NCBI RefSeq assembly: GCF_036346855.1
Contig: NZ_CP107841.1
Location: 10,606,001 to 10,670,000 of the forward strand
DNA from: Streptomyces europaeiscabiei
GTDB lineage: Bacteria > Actinomycetota > Actinomycetes > Streptomycetales > Streptomycetaceae
DNA length: 64,000 bases
Direction: 5' to 3'
Each line of letters begins with the position of its first letter. Position 1 is the stretch's first letter. Of this stretch, positions 6,501 to 16,257 are shown one piece after another. Under the pieces are notes generated by a model. The model was not told the origin of the DNA. It saw nothing but the letters and a program-made list of their open reading frames with translations, and did not search any database. The translations under genes were made by a program, and so were the position numbers.

Positions 6501-7830
6501 GGTCCCATTCCTCCGTGGTTCCCCGGCCTGCGGCGACGGCCACGGCGTGCCCGCCGCGCAGGTCCTCGTCGATGACGCGGGACGCGCTGAGCCAGGCGCC
6601 CGCCGCGCTGCTGCAGACGGCGATCTGCTGGGTGCGGCGCAGCAGGCCCATGGCCTTGAGCGCCTGCGGGTAGGAGACGCCGGCGAAGGCGAAGCCGTCC
6701 TCGTAGGGGGCCAGCAGCGGCTGCCGCAGGCCGTGCCCCAGGCCCCCGGTGCCGCTCATACGGCGGGTGCCGTCCGGTGCGCGGCTGTCGCCGTAGGGGG
6801 CCTCGGCGGGGAACACGGCCAGGGCGCGGCAGCCCGGCCAGCGCCAACGCAACGCCTGTGCCGTGCCGACGAGAGTGCCGGCGGAACCCACCGAGGCCGC
6901 CAGCACGGCGGGCCGTATCCCTTCCCGGGCGAGCCGGGCGACGATCTCGGCGCCGGTCTGTTCGCGGTGCACGGCGACCGCTTCGGGCGCGCAGTGCTGC
7001 AGCAGCAGGTGGCGTTCCTCGCGTTCGGCGATGCGCGCCGCCTCGTCCATCGCTCCGAGGAATCCTGTGCCCCGGGGCGCGTGGGTGACCTGTGCGCCGT
7101 ACCGGCGCAGGGCGCCCGTCAGGCGCTCGGGCGAGCCGTACGGCACGGCCAGGTGCACATCGAGGCCGAGCAGCGCGCACATCTCGGCCAGGGCCAGGGC
7201 CAGGGAGCCGCCGGAGTACTCGGCGAGGCGGACCGCGGGGGTGCCGGCCCGGGCAACAGCCGCGCACAGCAGCGCGTAGGCGGTACGGGCCTTGACGGTG
7301 CCGGTGAGGTTGGCGGCCTCCGCCTTCAGCCACACCGTGCCCCGCCCGCCCCGGCTGGGCACCGCCACCAGCGGCGTGGCGCCCAGGGCGGACCGGATCG
7401 AGGCCAGGCGGGGCAGCAGCAGGTGGGCCCGGCGCTCCAGCGGCGCGAACGGCGCTTCCAGCGCGGCGCGGTCGGGACACCGGGCCCGCAGCGCCCGCCC
7501 GATGTACCGGTAGCCCACCGGCACCCCCGCCACCGGCACCCCCGCCACGGGTGCGGCTGCCGGCGGTGGGGTGGTCACGGGTGCGGCTGCCGGCGGTGCG
7601 GCTGCCGGCGGTGCGGCGGTCATCGGTGGGGTGGTCACGGGTGCGGCTGCCGGCGGTGCGGCTGCCGGCGGTGGGGTGGTCACGGGTGCGGCTGCCGGCG
7701 GTGCGGCTGCCGGCGGTGCGGCGGTCATCGGTGGGGTGGTCACGGGTGCGGCTGCCGGCGGTGCGGCTGTCATCGGTGGGGTGGTCACCGGTGCGGCTGC
7801 CGGCGGTGGGGTGGTCGTCGGTGCGCTCAT
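6484..7830 (-). CDS. PLP-dependent beta-synthase-like enzyme (TrpB/CysK fold) with repetitive N-terminus
   Basis: Residues from about 106 on form a fold-type II PLP enzyme. Lys180 in NLTGTVKART is the expected Schiff-base lysine. EYSGGSLALALA replaces the usual SGNTG phosphate/substrate loop, and ASVGSAGTLVG is the PLP phosphate loop. The first ~105 residues are Pro/Ala/Thr repeats (PVTTPPMTAAPPAAA units), unlike any family member I know. CysK/TrpB relatives replace the beta-substituent of serine or O-acetylserine. With an acetyltransferase in the same operon, the enzyme may attach a heterocyclic nitrogen or other nucleophile to alanine. Diaminopropionate synthase or threonine synthase-like activity are alternatives. 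Start ATG 7830 overlaps the preceding stop (ATGA). Confidence 0.85.
   Translation of the reverse strand: MSAPTTTPPPAAAPVTTPPMTAAPPAAAPVTTPPMTAAPPAAAPPAAAPVTTPPPAAAPPAAAPVTTPPMTAAPPAAAPPAAAPVTTPPPAAAPVAGVPVAGVPVGYRYIGRALRARCPDRAALEAPFAPLERRAHLLLPRLASIRSALGATPLVAVPSRGGRGTVWLKAEAANLTGTVKARTAYALLCAAVARAGTPAVRLAEYSGGSLALALAEMCALLGLDVHLAVPYGSPERLTGALRRYGAQVTHAPRGTGFLGAMDEAARIAEREERHLLLQHCAPEAVAVHREQTGAEIVARLAREGIRPAVLAASVGSAGTLVGTAQALRWRWPGCRALAVFPAEAPYGDSRAPDGTRRMSGTGGLGHGLRQPLLAPYEDGFAFAGVSYPQALKAMGLLRRTQQIAVCSSAAGAWLSASRVIDEDLRGGHAVAVAAGRGTTEEWDHAAGH
7540..7825. repeat. In-frame repeats coding the Pro/Ala/Thr N-terminus of the PLP enzyme
   Basis: Units built from GGTGCGGCTGCCGGC and GGTGGGGTGGTCACGG alternate across about 285 bp. 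They all keep the reading frame and give PVTTPP and AAPPAAA blocks. Copy number probably varies between strains by slippage. Confidence 0.8.
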
Positions 7831-8792
7831 GACGGGCGCTCGCTGCTGGCCAGCCGGAACCCCACCGGGTACAGGGGCCCGGGGAAGGGGCCGTGCCGGC
7901 GGCGGGTGCGGGTGAGGTCGCCGAACCGGGCGAAGCCGCCGCCGCGGGCGATGCGGTAGCTGCCCATCGACTCCACCAGGTGATCGGCCACCGCCTCGCC
8001 GCCGGGGTAGGGCGCGTAGTCGTCGGCGGTGAACTCCTCCACGTTGCCTCCCATGTCCAGGGCGCCGCACGCGGCGGCCCCGGCCGGGAACGCGCCGACG
8101 GGCGTGGTGGTGTGCACCCCCGTCTCGCGGGTGTTGCAGGCATCCGGATCGAAGCCGCCCTGCCACGGGTAGGGGCGGTTGTCGGGGCCCTTGGCCGCGT
8201 ACTCCCATTCCGCCTCGGTGGGCAGCCGCCACGGGTGGCCGGTGCGCTTGGACAGCCACCGCGCGTACGCGTCGGCGTGCTCGGCGCGGATCCCGGCGAC
8301 GGGATGGTTGGAGCGGTCCCAGGGATAGGCGCCCAGATACCAGGTGGTGGGACGCTCGGTGAGGCCGGTGTCGGCCAGGAACGCACGCCACTCGCCGTTG
8401 GTCACCGGGTAGCGGGCGATGAAGAAATCACTGATCCGCACGGTGTGTTCGGGGCTCTCCTTGGCGATCCACGACTCCTGCACACCGCGGTGCGCCCAGT
8501 ACCGGGTGACGTATTCGACCTCCTCGGCCGGCAGCCCGATACGGACTGCTGCGGCCGCCACGGGGCACACCGCCGGGACGGGGGTGATGCGCGGGTCGCC
8601 CAGCAGGGCCAGCATGCCCCCGGCGGCCAGCCGTTCGGCCAGCGCCAGCGACGGGTCCTCCACCGCCCTCGCCAGCCCCGGCCGGTCGGCCAGGACGGGT
8701 AGGGCGCCGGGCGAGGGATGGACCAGGGCGGGGTCGGCGAGGTCCGCCTGCTCGGCGAAGTGCGCGCAGGAGGCGACGTCCTTGAGGTTCAT
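7827..8792 (-). CDS. SUMF1/EgtB-fold protein (ToxD-like)
   Basis: The 321-aa product carries a C-terminal formylglycine-generating-enzyme (SUMF1) domain: [45 protein letters not shown], and [10 protein letters not shown] ending VGFRLA. The cysteine pair that binds copper in true formylglycine-generating enzymes is absent; cysteines occur elsewhere only. Length and neighbourhood match ToxD of the toxoflavin pathway, a SUMF1-fold protein. A role as an oxidase or ring-forming enzyme on the pyrimidine intermediate is inferred. It overlaps genes on both sides by four bases. Confidence 0.87.
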   Translation of the reverse strand: MNLKDVASCAHFAEQADLADPALVHPSPGALPVLADRPGLARAVEDPSLALAERLAAGGMLALLGDPRITPVPAVCPVAAAAVRIGLPAEEVEYVTRYWAHRGVQESWIAKESPEHTVRISDFFIARYPVTNGEWRAFLADTGLTERPTTWYLGAYPWDRSNHPVAGIRAEHADAYARWLSKRTGHPWRLPTEAEWEYAAKGPDNRPYPWQGGFDPDACNTRETGVHTTTPVGAFPAGAAACGALDMGGNVEEFTADDYAPYPGGEAVADHLVESMGSYRIARGGGFARFGDLTRTRRRHGPFPGPLYPVGFRLASSERPS

Positions 8793-9421
8793 GCGCTCGC
8801 CTCCTCGAGCAGCGCCAGGGTGTGGCCGCTGCCGGCCTTGGCGGCCAGATAGGCGGCGTTGTCGGGGGTGAGATGAACGGTGGTGGCCACGACCGCGTCC
8901 ACAGCGATGCCCAGGGCGCGCAACTGGGCGACCTTGTCGGGGTTGTTGGTCAGCAGCCGGATACGGGTCAGGCCCAGCGCCCGCAGCATCGCGGCGGCGG
9001 CCCGGTAGTCCCGCTCGTCCTCGCCGCGTCCGATGAGACGGTTGGCGCGGAAGGTGTCGATGTCCTGGTCCTGCAGGACATAGGTGTCGAGCTTGTTGTA
9101 CAGGCCGATGCCGCGGCCTTCCTGGCGCAGGTAGAGCACGACGCCGCCGGTGTCGGCCAGGGCGGCCAGCGCCTCGTCGAGCTGCGGTCCGCAGTCGCAG
9201 CGCGCCGAGCCGAACACGTCACCGGTCAGGCACTCGCTGTGCAGCCGCACCAGCGGCACGGACTGCGGTGCGTAGGGCACGACGCAGGCGATGTGCTCCG
9301 CGGCGTCGGGCAGCTGGTGGAAGGTGACCAGTTCCGCCCGGCGGCCCCGCGCACGGTCCAGGGTGATGGGGACCCGGGCGCGGACCCGGGCGGCAGCGGG
9401 CAGTGTGACGAGGGTGTTCAT
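8789..9421 (-). CDS. ribA: GTP cyclohydrolase II (ToxB/RibA-like)
   Basis: The 210-aa product should open GTP to 2,5-diamino-6-ribosylamino-pyrimidinone 5'-phosphate, formate and pyrophosphate. The zinc site is complete: Cys64 (LHSEC), Cys75 and Cys77 (SARCDCGPQ). The catalytic/GTP motif [14 protein letters not shown] and [22 protein letters not shown] are intact. It is a stand-alone cyclohydrolase without the DHBP synthase domain, as in ToxB, and sits with WD-repeat and SUMF1-like genes rather than riboflavin genes. It therefore supplies a GTP-derived pyrimidine to a dedicated pathway. ATG 9421 overlaps the WD gene stop. Confidence 0.93.
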   Translation of the reverse strand: MNTLVTLPAAARVRARVPITLDRARGRRAELVTFHQLPDAAEHIACVVPYAPQSVPLVRLHSECLTGDVFGSARCDCGPQLDEALAALADTGGVVLYLRQEGRGIGLYNKLDTYVLQDQDIDTFRANRLIGRGEDERDYRAAAAMLRALGLTRIRLLTNNPDKVAQLRALGIAVDAVVATTVHLTPDNAAYLAAKAGSGHTLALLEEASA

Positions 9422-11394
9422 GCGGCCCTGCTTTCCACCGTGCGGCCCACCGGTGCGGCCGCGGTCGGTCGGGTCGGGGAGGTCAGCAACTCGCCCAGGT
9501 GCAGCGAGCGCTCGACGACGGGCAGGCCGGCGCTGTCGACGCCGACGAGGAGGACGCGGCCGTCCCAGCCCGCGACGGCGACGGTGTCGTCGTCGAGGCG
9601 GAGCATGCACGACACACCCTGGGCGAAGTGGTCCACCACACGGCCAGAGGCCAGGGTGGCCGCCGCCTCGTCGAAGTCGACCTGCCAGGCGTACAGGCCG
9701 AAGTCGTAGGAACCCGCGAGCACCACGGGCCGCTCGGCGCTGCCCATGAGGGCCACGCACTTGACGGACTCGTCGGGGCCCAGCAGGGTCTGCACGCACT
9801 GCGCACGCCAGGTGCCGTCGGGCAGGCGGGCGATCCGGCCGGCCTTGACGGTGTGGTCGCGCGAAGCGCTCGCGGCGACCCCGGCGCCCAGCACGGCGAC
9901 CGCGTTGACGAGGTTGCCGTGCTCCCACAGCCTGCTGCGCCCGTGCACCCCGCCGGCCTCGACGGTGCGGTCGGTGGCCGCCGACAGGAAACCGCCGGGG
10001 ACGGCGGCCAGCGACTTCACCGACCCGCCGTGGGCCTCGACCCGCTCCACCACGCCGAGCGTGTCCGGGGCGATGAGGAGGAACTCCCCGTTGTAGGTGC
10101 CGGCGACGAGGTGGCCGTCGTGGACGGCAAGGGAAGGCACGGGAGCACCGAGCTGCGCGCTGGAGGTGACGGCACGGCCGTCGTGGCGCAGGACGTGCCC
10201 GCAGTAGGTGCCGGCGAAGAGCACCCCGTCATGGACGGCGAGGGACAGCACCGGACTGAGACCGAAGTCGACCAGGCGGACGGGGCCGCAATCGGTGCCC
10301 CCGGCCTCGAGGGCGACGGCGACGACGAGACCGGAGTCGGTGCCGATCAGCAGGTCGCCGCCCAGCCGGGCCAGCGCGTTGGGCCCGTGCGTGGCCCCGG
10401 CCGGAGCAAAGACCTCCGCGCCCGTCGCGAAATCGTACAGATGCGGGCCGTTCCAGAAACTGCCGGCCGCCACCACACCCCGGGCGGCGCTGACCGAGCG
10501 CGGCCACACCCGCCGGTCCTCGATGCGGTGCAGACGCCTGCCGGCCACGTCGAAGCAGTGCAGAGCCCCGTCGTAGGCGCCCACCACGAAGGAGGAGTCG
10601 TCCTCGGACCAGGCCACCGAGCGCGCCGCGGACGTGGACACCGCGACGGTGCGGACCACCTCCAGGCCGGCGGTGAGCAGGTCGACGGCGCCGTCGTCGC
10701 GGGCCACCGCCAGCAGCCGGCCCGAGTGGGACCACGCACAGCCCTCGATGGAGGAGCCGTAGCGGCGGGTGACGGGCGCGCCGCGGCCGTCCGGATCACT
10801 GACGGCGACCAGACCGTCCTCGCCGACCGTGGCAACAAGTCCCTGCGCGCTGACCGACACCATCATGCAGTGCGCCTCGTGCGAGCCGACCTCACACAGG
10901 AACGCCCCGTCGGCGGCCGACCACAACGTGGCGCGCCCGTCCTCGGACACACAGATCAGCCGCTTGCCGTCCGGCAGCCAGGCCACCGAGTTGATGTCGT
11001 CGGTGTGCCGGGCCAGGACGGTCTGCAGCACCGCCCCGCCCTCCTCGCCCACCCGCCACACGGCCACCGTCTTGTCCGCGGACGCGGTGGCCAGCACCTC
11101 GCCGTCGACCGGGTTCCAGGCACAGGCGTTGACCAGACGGCGGTGGCGCAGCCGTGCCAGCACAGCGGGACGGGACGGGTCGCCGGTGTCCCAGACGATG
11201 ACCGTGCCGTCGTACGAACAGCTGGCCAGCCGCTGTCCGTCAGGCCTGAAGCCCACATGGGTGAGCGGAGCACCATGGCCCGGTCCGCAGGCCGGAAGAT
11301 CAATGGGTCGCACGCCTCTCGTCCTTTTCCTCGTGTTCTCGAATATGGGATCTTGAATTTCTTCCGTATTTTTGAACATGCGGTGGAAGTCCAC
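9418..11394 (-). CDS. WD40-repeat beta-propeller protein (ToxC-like)
   Basis: The 658-aa product is almost entirely WD40 repeats (for example [24 protein letters not shown] and YAWQVDF). This probably makes two seven-bladed propellers, with no signal peptide or enzyme motif. In toxoflavin clusters the equivalent ToxC is a WD-repeat protein of similar length whose biochemical job is not settled; scaffolding is an inference. It is the first gene of the minus-strand operon. The GTG start at 11394 is preceded by GGAAG; an in-frame ATG at 11379 is the alternative. Upstream lies a repeat-rich divergent promoter region. Confidence 0.88.
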   Translation of the reverse strand: MDFHRMFKNTEEIQDPIFENTRKRTRGVRPIDLPACGPGHGAPLTHVGFRPDGQRLASCSYDGTVIVWDTGDPSRPAVLARLRHRRLVNACAWNPVDGEVLATASADKTVAVWRVGEEGGAVLQTVLARHTDDINSVAWLPDGKRLICVSEDGRATLWSAADGAFLCEVGSHEAHCMMVSVSAQGLVATVGEDGLVAVSDPDGRGAPVTRRYGSSIEGCAWSHSGRLLAVARDDGAVDLLTAGLEVVRTVAVSTSAARSVAWSEDDSSFVVGAYDGALHCFDVAGRRLHRIEDRRVWPRSVSAARGVVAAGSFWNGPHLYDFATGAEVFAPAGATHGPNALARLGGDLLIGTDSGLVVAVALEAGGTDCGPVRLVDFGLSPVLSLAVHDGVLFAGTYCGHVLRHDGRAVTSSAQLGAPVPSLAVHDGHLVAGTYNGEFLLIAPDTLGVVERVEAHGGSVKSLAAVPGGFLSAATDRTVEAGGVHGRSRLWEHGNLVNAVAVLGAGVAASASRDHTVKAGRIARLPDGTWRAQCVQTLLGPDESVKCVALMGSAERPVVLAGSYDFGLYAWQVDFDEAAATLASGRVVDHFAQGVSCMLRLDDDTVAVAGWDGRVLLVGVDSAGLPVVERSLHLGELLTSPTRPTAAAPVGRTVESRAA

Positions 11395-11624
11395 CCCGAT
11401 CCACAGCTTCCAGGGCGCTCCTGACGCCCCGGAATTCCTGGACTTTCCCGCCGCCCGGCGCTGCGCTTCGCATTCGTCCGCCGAACGCCGAAATTAGGCG
11501 GGCGGCCCGCCGAACGGCCAGCGGCCGGCACACAATCCGGCAACTTCGACCATTGCCGGCCGCTGACTTGACGATGCGGCACCTGCCTGGCAGAAGGCGC
11601 CCGGCCGACACCCGCCCGGCCGGT

Positions 11625-11720
11625 GCGCCACCTGCCCCGTGCGCCACCTGACCGGTGCGCCACCTGACCGGTGCGCCACCTGACCGGTGCGCCACCTGAC
11701 CGGTGCGCTACCTGACCGAT
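11625..11720. repeat. Six tandem 16-bp repeats in the divergent promoter region
   Basis: The unit GCGCCACCTGACCGGT repeats exactly four times (11641-11704). It is flanked by one degenerate copy on each side (11625-11640 and 11705-11720). The array lies between the WD-repeat operon (minus) and the ATP-grasp operon (plus), 82 bp upstream of the latter's preferred start, and has no coding potential. Multiple adjacent sites for a regulator is the simplest reading. The remainder of 11395-11801 is AT-richer intergenic DNA without a gene. Confidence 0.85.
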
Positions 11721-11801
11721 TCCGCCGGACGCGGTTGAGGCATTCGCCGCGACGGGCGGACGCTTGCCCGAATGCAGGGACCGGCCGGGGAGCTGAGCGG
11801 C

Positions 11802-14800
11802 GTGCACATTGTTCTGGTGGAGACGGCATCCGTCCGTGGATTCGACATGATCGCGGAGATGGCCGACTCGGGCATCGAGGTCAGTTTCGTCACCGAGACG
11901 CTCGATGCCCATCGAAAGAATCCGGGGTTCGAACTGTCCGCGCGGGCGGCACGCATCGTCGAGGTTCCGCACCTGGCGAGAGGCGTCCTCGCGGACCGGC
12001 TGCGCGGCCGGCTCGGCCCCCTTGCGCCGGACGGGGTGATCTGCCGGGACGAGGTGCATCTGCCGGCTGCCGCCGCACTGGCCCGCGACCTGGGACTGCC
12101 CCACGAATCGCTGTCGGCGGCCCGGATCCTGAGCGACAAGGCGGCCGTCCGCGCGCGGCTCACCGAGCGCGGCATCGGCTCGCTCGCCTGGCGGGTGGCC
12201 GCCACCGCATCCCAGGGACTTGCGGCCGTCGACGAGATCGGGCTGCCCGTGGTGGTCAAACCGACCGCGGGCGGATGGTCGGTGGGAGTGAGCATCGCCT
12301 GGAGCCGGGCGCAGGCGGCCCACGCGCTGGCCGAGGTGCTCGGCGTGCCGGCCGGCCCCGACGGCACACCACCGCGCGCGCTCATCGAGGAGTACGCGGT
12401 GGGCCGGCACGTCAGCGCCGAACTGCTGGTGCAGGACCAGCGCACCGTGCTGCTCGGGTTCGCCGAACGGCTGCCGGCACCGCCCGGCCAGACGGCGGAG
12501 CTCGGCGGCCACTTCCCGGCCCGTATCGAACAGGAGGCAGCCGCGCGCGCCTTCGTCCTCGACGCCGTGCGGGCGATCGGTGTCCGCTCCTCGGCCGTCC
12601 ACGCCGAACTGCTGCTCACACCGACCGGTCCGGAACTCATCGAGATCAACGGCCGGGTGGCCGGGCATGTGGTGGCCCGTCAGATGTCGCTGGCGCTCAA
12701 ACGTTCACTCACCGCCGACCTGGTGGCCCTCGCCGTCGGCGACCCGGTGCGCGAAGCCGCGCCGAAGGAGACCGTCGTCGCCCTGCACCACCTCTTCTCT
12801 CCCGTGGACGCCGTGGTGCGGGGAGCGAAACCGCAGGACGTGCTCACCGACGAGGTGATCGAGTCCCACGTCACGGCCGGCACCGGCGACCGGGTGGCCG
12901 CACTGCGCACCAACCACGACCGGATCGGCTACGTACTGGCCCGTGGCCGCACCGGCGACGAGGCCGCCCGCCATGCCGCCCAGGCCGCCCGGCGCATCCT
13001 GAAGTCACTGGAACTGCACCCGGTGCCGGGCACGACCAGGACGGCCGACGCCCTCCCCGCCGGCCCGAAACCTCAGAACTCCCGACCGGACCGCCTGCCG
13101 GTGCCGAGGGAGTCCCCGACGGGCTGCCTGCTGGTGCCGGGGGAGTCCCCGACGGGCCGCCTGCTGGTGCCGGGAGACTCCCGGACGCACCACCTGCCGG
13201 TGCCGGGGGAGTCCCGACCGGATCACCTGCCAGCAGCAGGGGAGTCCCCGACGGGCTGCCTGCTGGTGCCGGGGGAGTCCCCGACGGGCCGCCTGCTGGT
13301 GCCGGGAGACTCCCGGACGCACCACCTGCCGGTGCCGGGGGAGTCCCGACCGGATCACCTGCCAGCAGCAGGGGAGTCCCCGACGGGCTGCCTGCCGGTG
13401 CCGGGGGAGTCCCCGACAGGCCGCCCGCCGATACCGGAGAACTCCCCGACGGGCCGCCCGCCTGCAGCAGGGGACCTGCGAACGGGCCGCCCACCACGCC
13501 AAGCCGGCGAGCCGTCCGGTCACACCCCGCACGACGCCCCGCACGACGTGCCGCACGACGCCCCGCACGACGTGCCGTGCGGCGAGCATGTGCTGGTGCT
13601 GCTCGGCGCCGAGGATCCCGCCGACCGGATCATGGCCGCCCTGGGAGCGGTGACGGCCCGGGTCAGCGTGATCTGGACCTCGGGGCCCGACGGCGAACGC
13701 CGGGCACGAACGCGCTGGCAACACCAGTGCCGTGGCCAGTGGCACACCGCCTCCACCGGCCCGGACATCCGCGCCGCCGCCCGCCGCATCCACGCCGCCG
13801 AGCCGGTGCGCGCCATGCTGACCTTCTCCGCCGCCCCCGCCGCACGGCAGTTGCGCGACGGAGCCCCCGCCGCCCGGCCCCCCGCCGCCGCCACGCCCGG
13901 ACACACGGTCGTGGTGGCCGCCTACCGCGGCGAGGTACGGGCCCTGGCCGTCATCGACGAGGAACCCGGCACCCGCCTGTGCCCCTCCGGCCTGGACGGG
14001 CCGTCCCGCGACGAACTGACCGACCGCGCCGTGCACGCCGTGCGCGCCGCACACATCGAAGGCGTGGTGCGCTGCGTCCTCACCCGGGACACGGCCCGTC
14101 CGGGCCCCGGCCGGCCGGAACCCGTCCTGCTGCCCGGCCTGGACGCCGCGACCATCGACCTCTACGACGCCGTCCACACCCGCGGCCTGGTCACCGCCGT
14201 CGCGGAGTCGGCCCTCGGCCGCGCCCCGCGCGCCCGCAGCCGCCCCGCCGTCGCCCTGCAGCGCGCGGTGACCACGCCCGGCGGCCGCTTCCGGGTCCTG
14301 GAGGCCACCACCGAAGAACAGCTGCAGACCTTCCCCGGCCTGTTCCGGGCCCAGGTGTTCACCCGCGCCGGCCACGTCCACCAGGACCCCCGGCCCACCG
14401 TGTGGCTGCGCCACACCGTGGTCGCGGCCGGCCGCGAGCAGGCACGCAGGACGGCACGGAAACTGGAGCACTCGCTGGTCTGGCGCACCACAGCACAGGA
14501 ACGCACCCATGTGCTCCTGCTGGACCGGATCGGCGCCGCCACCTGGACCCTCGACGACAAAACACCGGTACTGCCCGCGGACCGCTTCCGGCTGAGCGTG
14601 CTGTCCTCCACGCCCGGCCCCCACCCCGCCGACCTCGCGGCGCGCACCGACCTGAGCGACGACCTCATGCTCGGCCACCTCGCCCGCACCCTCGACGCCG
14701 GCCACCCGGTGCACCGGGTGGCCGCCCTGTCCGAGCGGCTGCTCCAGCCGGCCGCCCGGCTGCGCGCCCTGCTCGGCACGGCCGGCGAAGGACCCCACGA

Positions 14801-15701
14801 GGTAGCGCGCTGGGTGGACAAGGCCGTCATGAAACGCATCGCCCGCAGCCACCGCATCCGCTGCGCCGACGGGCTGCTCGCCCACACGGCCCAGGACATC
14901 ACCGAGATGTTCGACCGCCACGGGAAGATCGTCCTCAAACCGCGGGCCGCGTCCGGCTCCCGGGGCGTGACCGTCCTCGCCTCCTGGCCCGGCCTCCAGG
15001 CCTGGCTGGACACGCAGTTCACCCCCGGCACCCACCTGTGCGAGGAGTTCGTCGACGCCCCCCTGTGCCACATCGACGCGGCCGTGCACGACGGCGAACC
15101 GGTGTGGGACGTCTCCCTCTACGAGCGCGACACCATGGCACTTAGGCACGGCCTGCCGCTGTCGTCGGCCACGGTGGCCGACCCGGCGCTGCGCACGGCG
15201 GCCGCACACCTCCTCAACCAGGTCCTGCACGCCTGGCAGATGGACTCGGGCGTGCTGCACCTGGAAGCGTTCGTCACCGGTGAACACCTGACGTTCTGCG
15301 AGGTGGCCGCCCGGCCCGGCGGCGCCGGAGTCGCCCAGGCCTTCCGCGCCACCACCGGCATCGACCTCGACCACGCCAAACTCCTCGCCGACGCAGGGCT
15401 GGACCCCCGCCACCGCCGCCGGGACCCCGTGGCCGCCCACGCCGGCTGGACCGTGCACTACAGCGGCGGCGGGAAACTCCTGGAGTACGACGACTCCGCG
15501 GTGGCCCCGCACGCCTACTTCCGCTCCGTCAACGCCCGCGTCGGAGACACCCTCCCCGCCTCACAGTTCTCCGGCACCGGCATCAGCACCCACGTCTTCG
15601 CCCACGACTCGCACACCGAGGTGTCCCGGCTGCTGCACCGCGCCGAGCACGACATACACATCGTGTGCGCACCGGCCCCCGCCGCCCCGGGCCGGCCATG
15701 A
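11802..15701 (+). CDS. Tandem double ATP-grasp ligase with repetitive linker
   Basis: The 1299-aa product appears to contain two ATP-grasp modules. The first (about residues 80-400) has LPVVVKPTAGGWSVGV, RALIEEYAVG and LIEINGRVAGHV. The second (about 590-1290) has [25 protein letters not shown] and FCEVAARPGGAG. Between them is a Pro/Gly/Ser-rich linker (about 425-580) containing an exact 44-residue duplication. ATP-grasp ligases activate a carboxylate as acyl phosphate for amide or ester formation, so this could make two successive peptide or amide bonds. I prefer GTG 11802 (GGGGAG upstream, product starting HIVLVETASV) over ATG 11772. It overlaps the next gene by ATGA. Confidence 0.85.
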   Translation: MHIVLVETASVRGFDMIAEMADSGIEVSFVTETLDAHRKNPGFELSARAARIVEVPHLARGVLADRLRGRLGPLAPDGVICRDEVHLPAAAALARDLGLPHESLSAARILSDKAAVRARLTERGIGSLAWRVAATASQGLAAVDEIGLPVVVKPTAGGWSVGVSIAWSRAQAAHALAEVLGVPAGPDGTPPRALIEEYAVGRHVSAELLVQDQRTVLLGFAERLPAPPGQTAELGGHFPARIEQEAAARAFVLDAVRAIGVRSSAVHAELLLTPTGPELIEINGRVAGHVVARQMSLALKRSLTADLVALAVGDPVREAAPKETVVALHHLFSPVDAVVRGAKPQDVLTDEVIESHVTAGTGDRVAALRTNHDRIGYVLARGRTGDEAARHAAQAARRILKSLELHPVPGTTRTADALPAGPKPQNSRPDRLPVPRESPTGCLLVPGESPTGRLLVPGDSRTHHLPVPGESRPDHLPAAGESPTGCLLVPGESPTGRLLVPGDSRTHHLPVPGESRPDHLPAAGESPTGCLPVPGESPTGRPPIPENSPTGRPPAAGDLRTGRPPRQAGEPSGHTPHDAPHDVPHDAPHDVPCGEHVLVLLGAEDPADRIMAALGAVTARVSVIWTSGPDGERRARTRWQHQCRGQWHTASTGPDIRAAARRIHAAEPVRAMLTFSAAPAARQLRDGAPAARPPAAATPGHTVVVAAYRGEVRALAVIDEEPGTRLCPSGLDGPSRDELTDRAVHAVRAAHIEGVVRCVLTRDTARPGPGRPEPVLLPGLDAATIDLYDAVHTRGLVTAVAESALGRAPRARSRPAVALQRAVTTPGGRFRVLEATTEEQLQTFPGLFRAQVFTRAGHVHQDPRPTVWLRHTVVAAGREQARRTARKLEHSLVWRTTAQERTHVLLLDRIGAATWTLDDKTPVLPADRFRLSVLSSTPGPHPADLAARTDLSDDLMLGHLARTLDAGHPVHRVAALSERLLQPAARLRALLGTAGEGPHEVARWVDKAVMKRIARSHRIRCADGLLAHTAQDITEMFDRHGKIVLKPRAASGSRGVTVLASWPGLQAWLDTQFTPGTHLCEEFVDAPLCHIDAAVHDGEPVWDVSLYERDTMALRHGLPLSSATVADPALRTAAAHLLNQVLHAWQMDSGVLHLEAFVTGEHLTFCEVAARPGGAGVAQAFRATTGIDLDHAKLLADAGLDPRHRRRDPVAAHAGWTVHYSGGGKLLEYDDSAVAPHAYFRSVNARVGDTLPASQFSGTGISTHVFAHDSHTEVSRLLHRAEHDIHIVCAPAPAAPGRP
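13121..13384. repeat. Exact 132-bp tandem duplication inside the ATP-grasp linker
   Basis: Copies at 13121-13252 and 13253-13384 appear identical, and a partial third copy begins at 13385. The period is 44 codons, so the frame is kept. Perfect identity suggests very recent duplication or repeat homogenisation. Confidence 0.85.
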
Positions 15702-16243
15702 TCCTCGCCCTGCTCGGCAGCGCCGCCAAGGACTCGGTGACCCGCGAGGTCCTGCTCAAGGCCGGCGAGCGCATCGCCCGCGCCGGCCACCCCTTCGAAC
15801 TCATCGACCTGGCCGTGGAGTTCCCCCGGCCGCACGCACTGGCCGACTACGACGACCCGCCCGCCGGCAGCCAGACCGCGCTGCTGCGCGCCCGCATCGC
15901 CCGCGCCGGCGGCGCCCTGCTGGCCACCCCCGTCTACCACGGTTCCTACAGCGCACTGCTCAAGAACGCCCTGGACCACCTCACCGGCGACGCGCTCAGC
16001 GGCCGGCCGGTCGGCCTGATCGCCGCCGGCGGCGGACCACGCGGCGCCGGCACCGCCTGCGACCAAATGCGCACGGTCGTGCGCGCGCTCAGCGGATGGG
16101 CCGCACCCACCCACATCGCCACCACCGCCGCCGACCTGACACCCGGGGCGGCACTGGACTTCCTCCACCTCAGACTCGACGACCTCGTCGCGGAACTGCT
16201 GTCCTTCCGCACCCCTTCCTCTTCCTCGCCCTTCCCCGGATGA
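15698..16243 (+). CDS. NADPH-dependent FMN reductase family protein
   Basis: The 181-aa product has a flavodoxin-like fold: ILALLGSAAKDSVT binds the FMN phosphate at the N-terminus, and LLATPVYHGSYSALLKNALDHL is the typical flavin-binding segment. Such enzymes supply reduced FMN or reduce quinones and similar acceptors. It is translationally coupled to the tandem ATP-grasp gene (ATGA) and closely followed by a second ATP-grasp gene. A reductive step on the peptide or heterocycle, or supply of FMNH2, is plausible but not shown. Confidence 0.87.
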   Translation: MILALLGSAAKDSVTREVLLKAGERIARAGHPFELIDLAVEFPRPHALADYDDPPAGSQTALLRARIARAGGALLATPVYHGSYSALLKNALDHLTGDALSGRPVGLIAAGGGPRGAGTACDQMRTVVRALSGWAAPTHIATTAADLTPGAALDFLHLRLDDLVAELLSFRTPSSSSPFPG

Positions 16244-16257
16244 AAGGCCCCGTCATC

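Noticed and set aside
7827..8792. Ergothioneine (EgtB) or sulfatase maturation
   Set aside because: There is no DinB domain or EgtD partner and no FGE cysteines; neighbouring genes point to a ToxD-like role.
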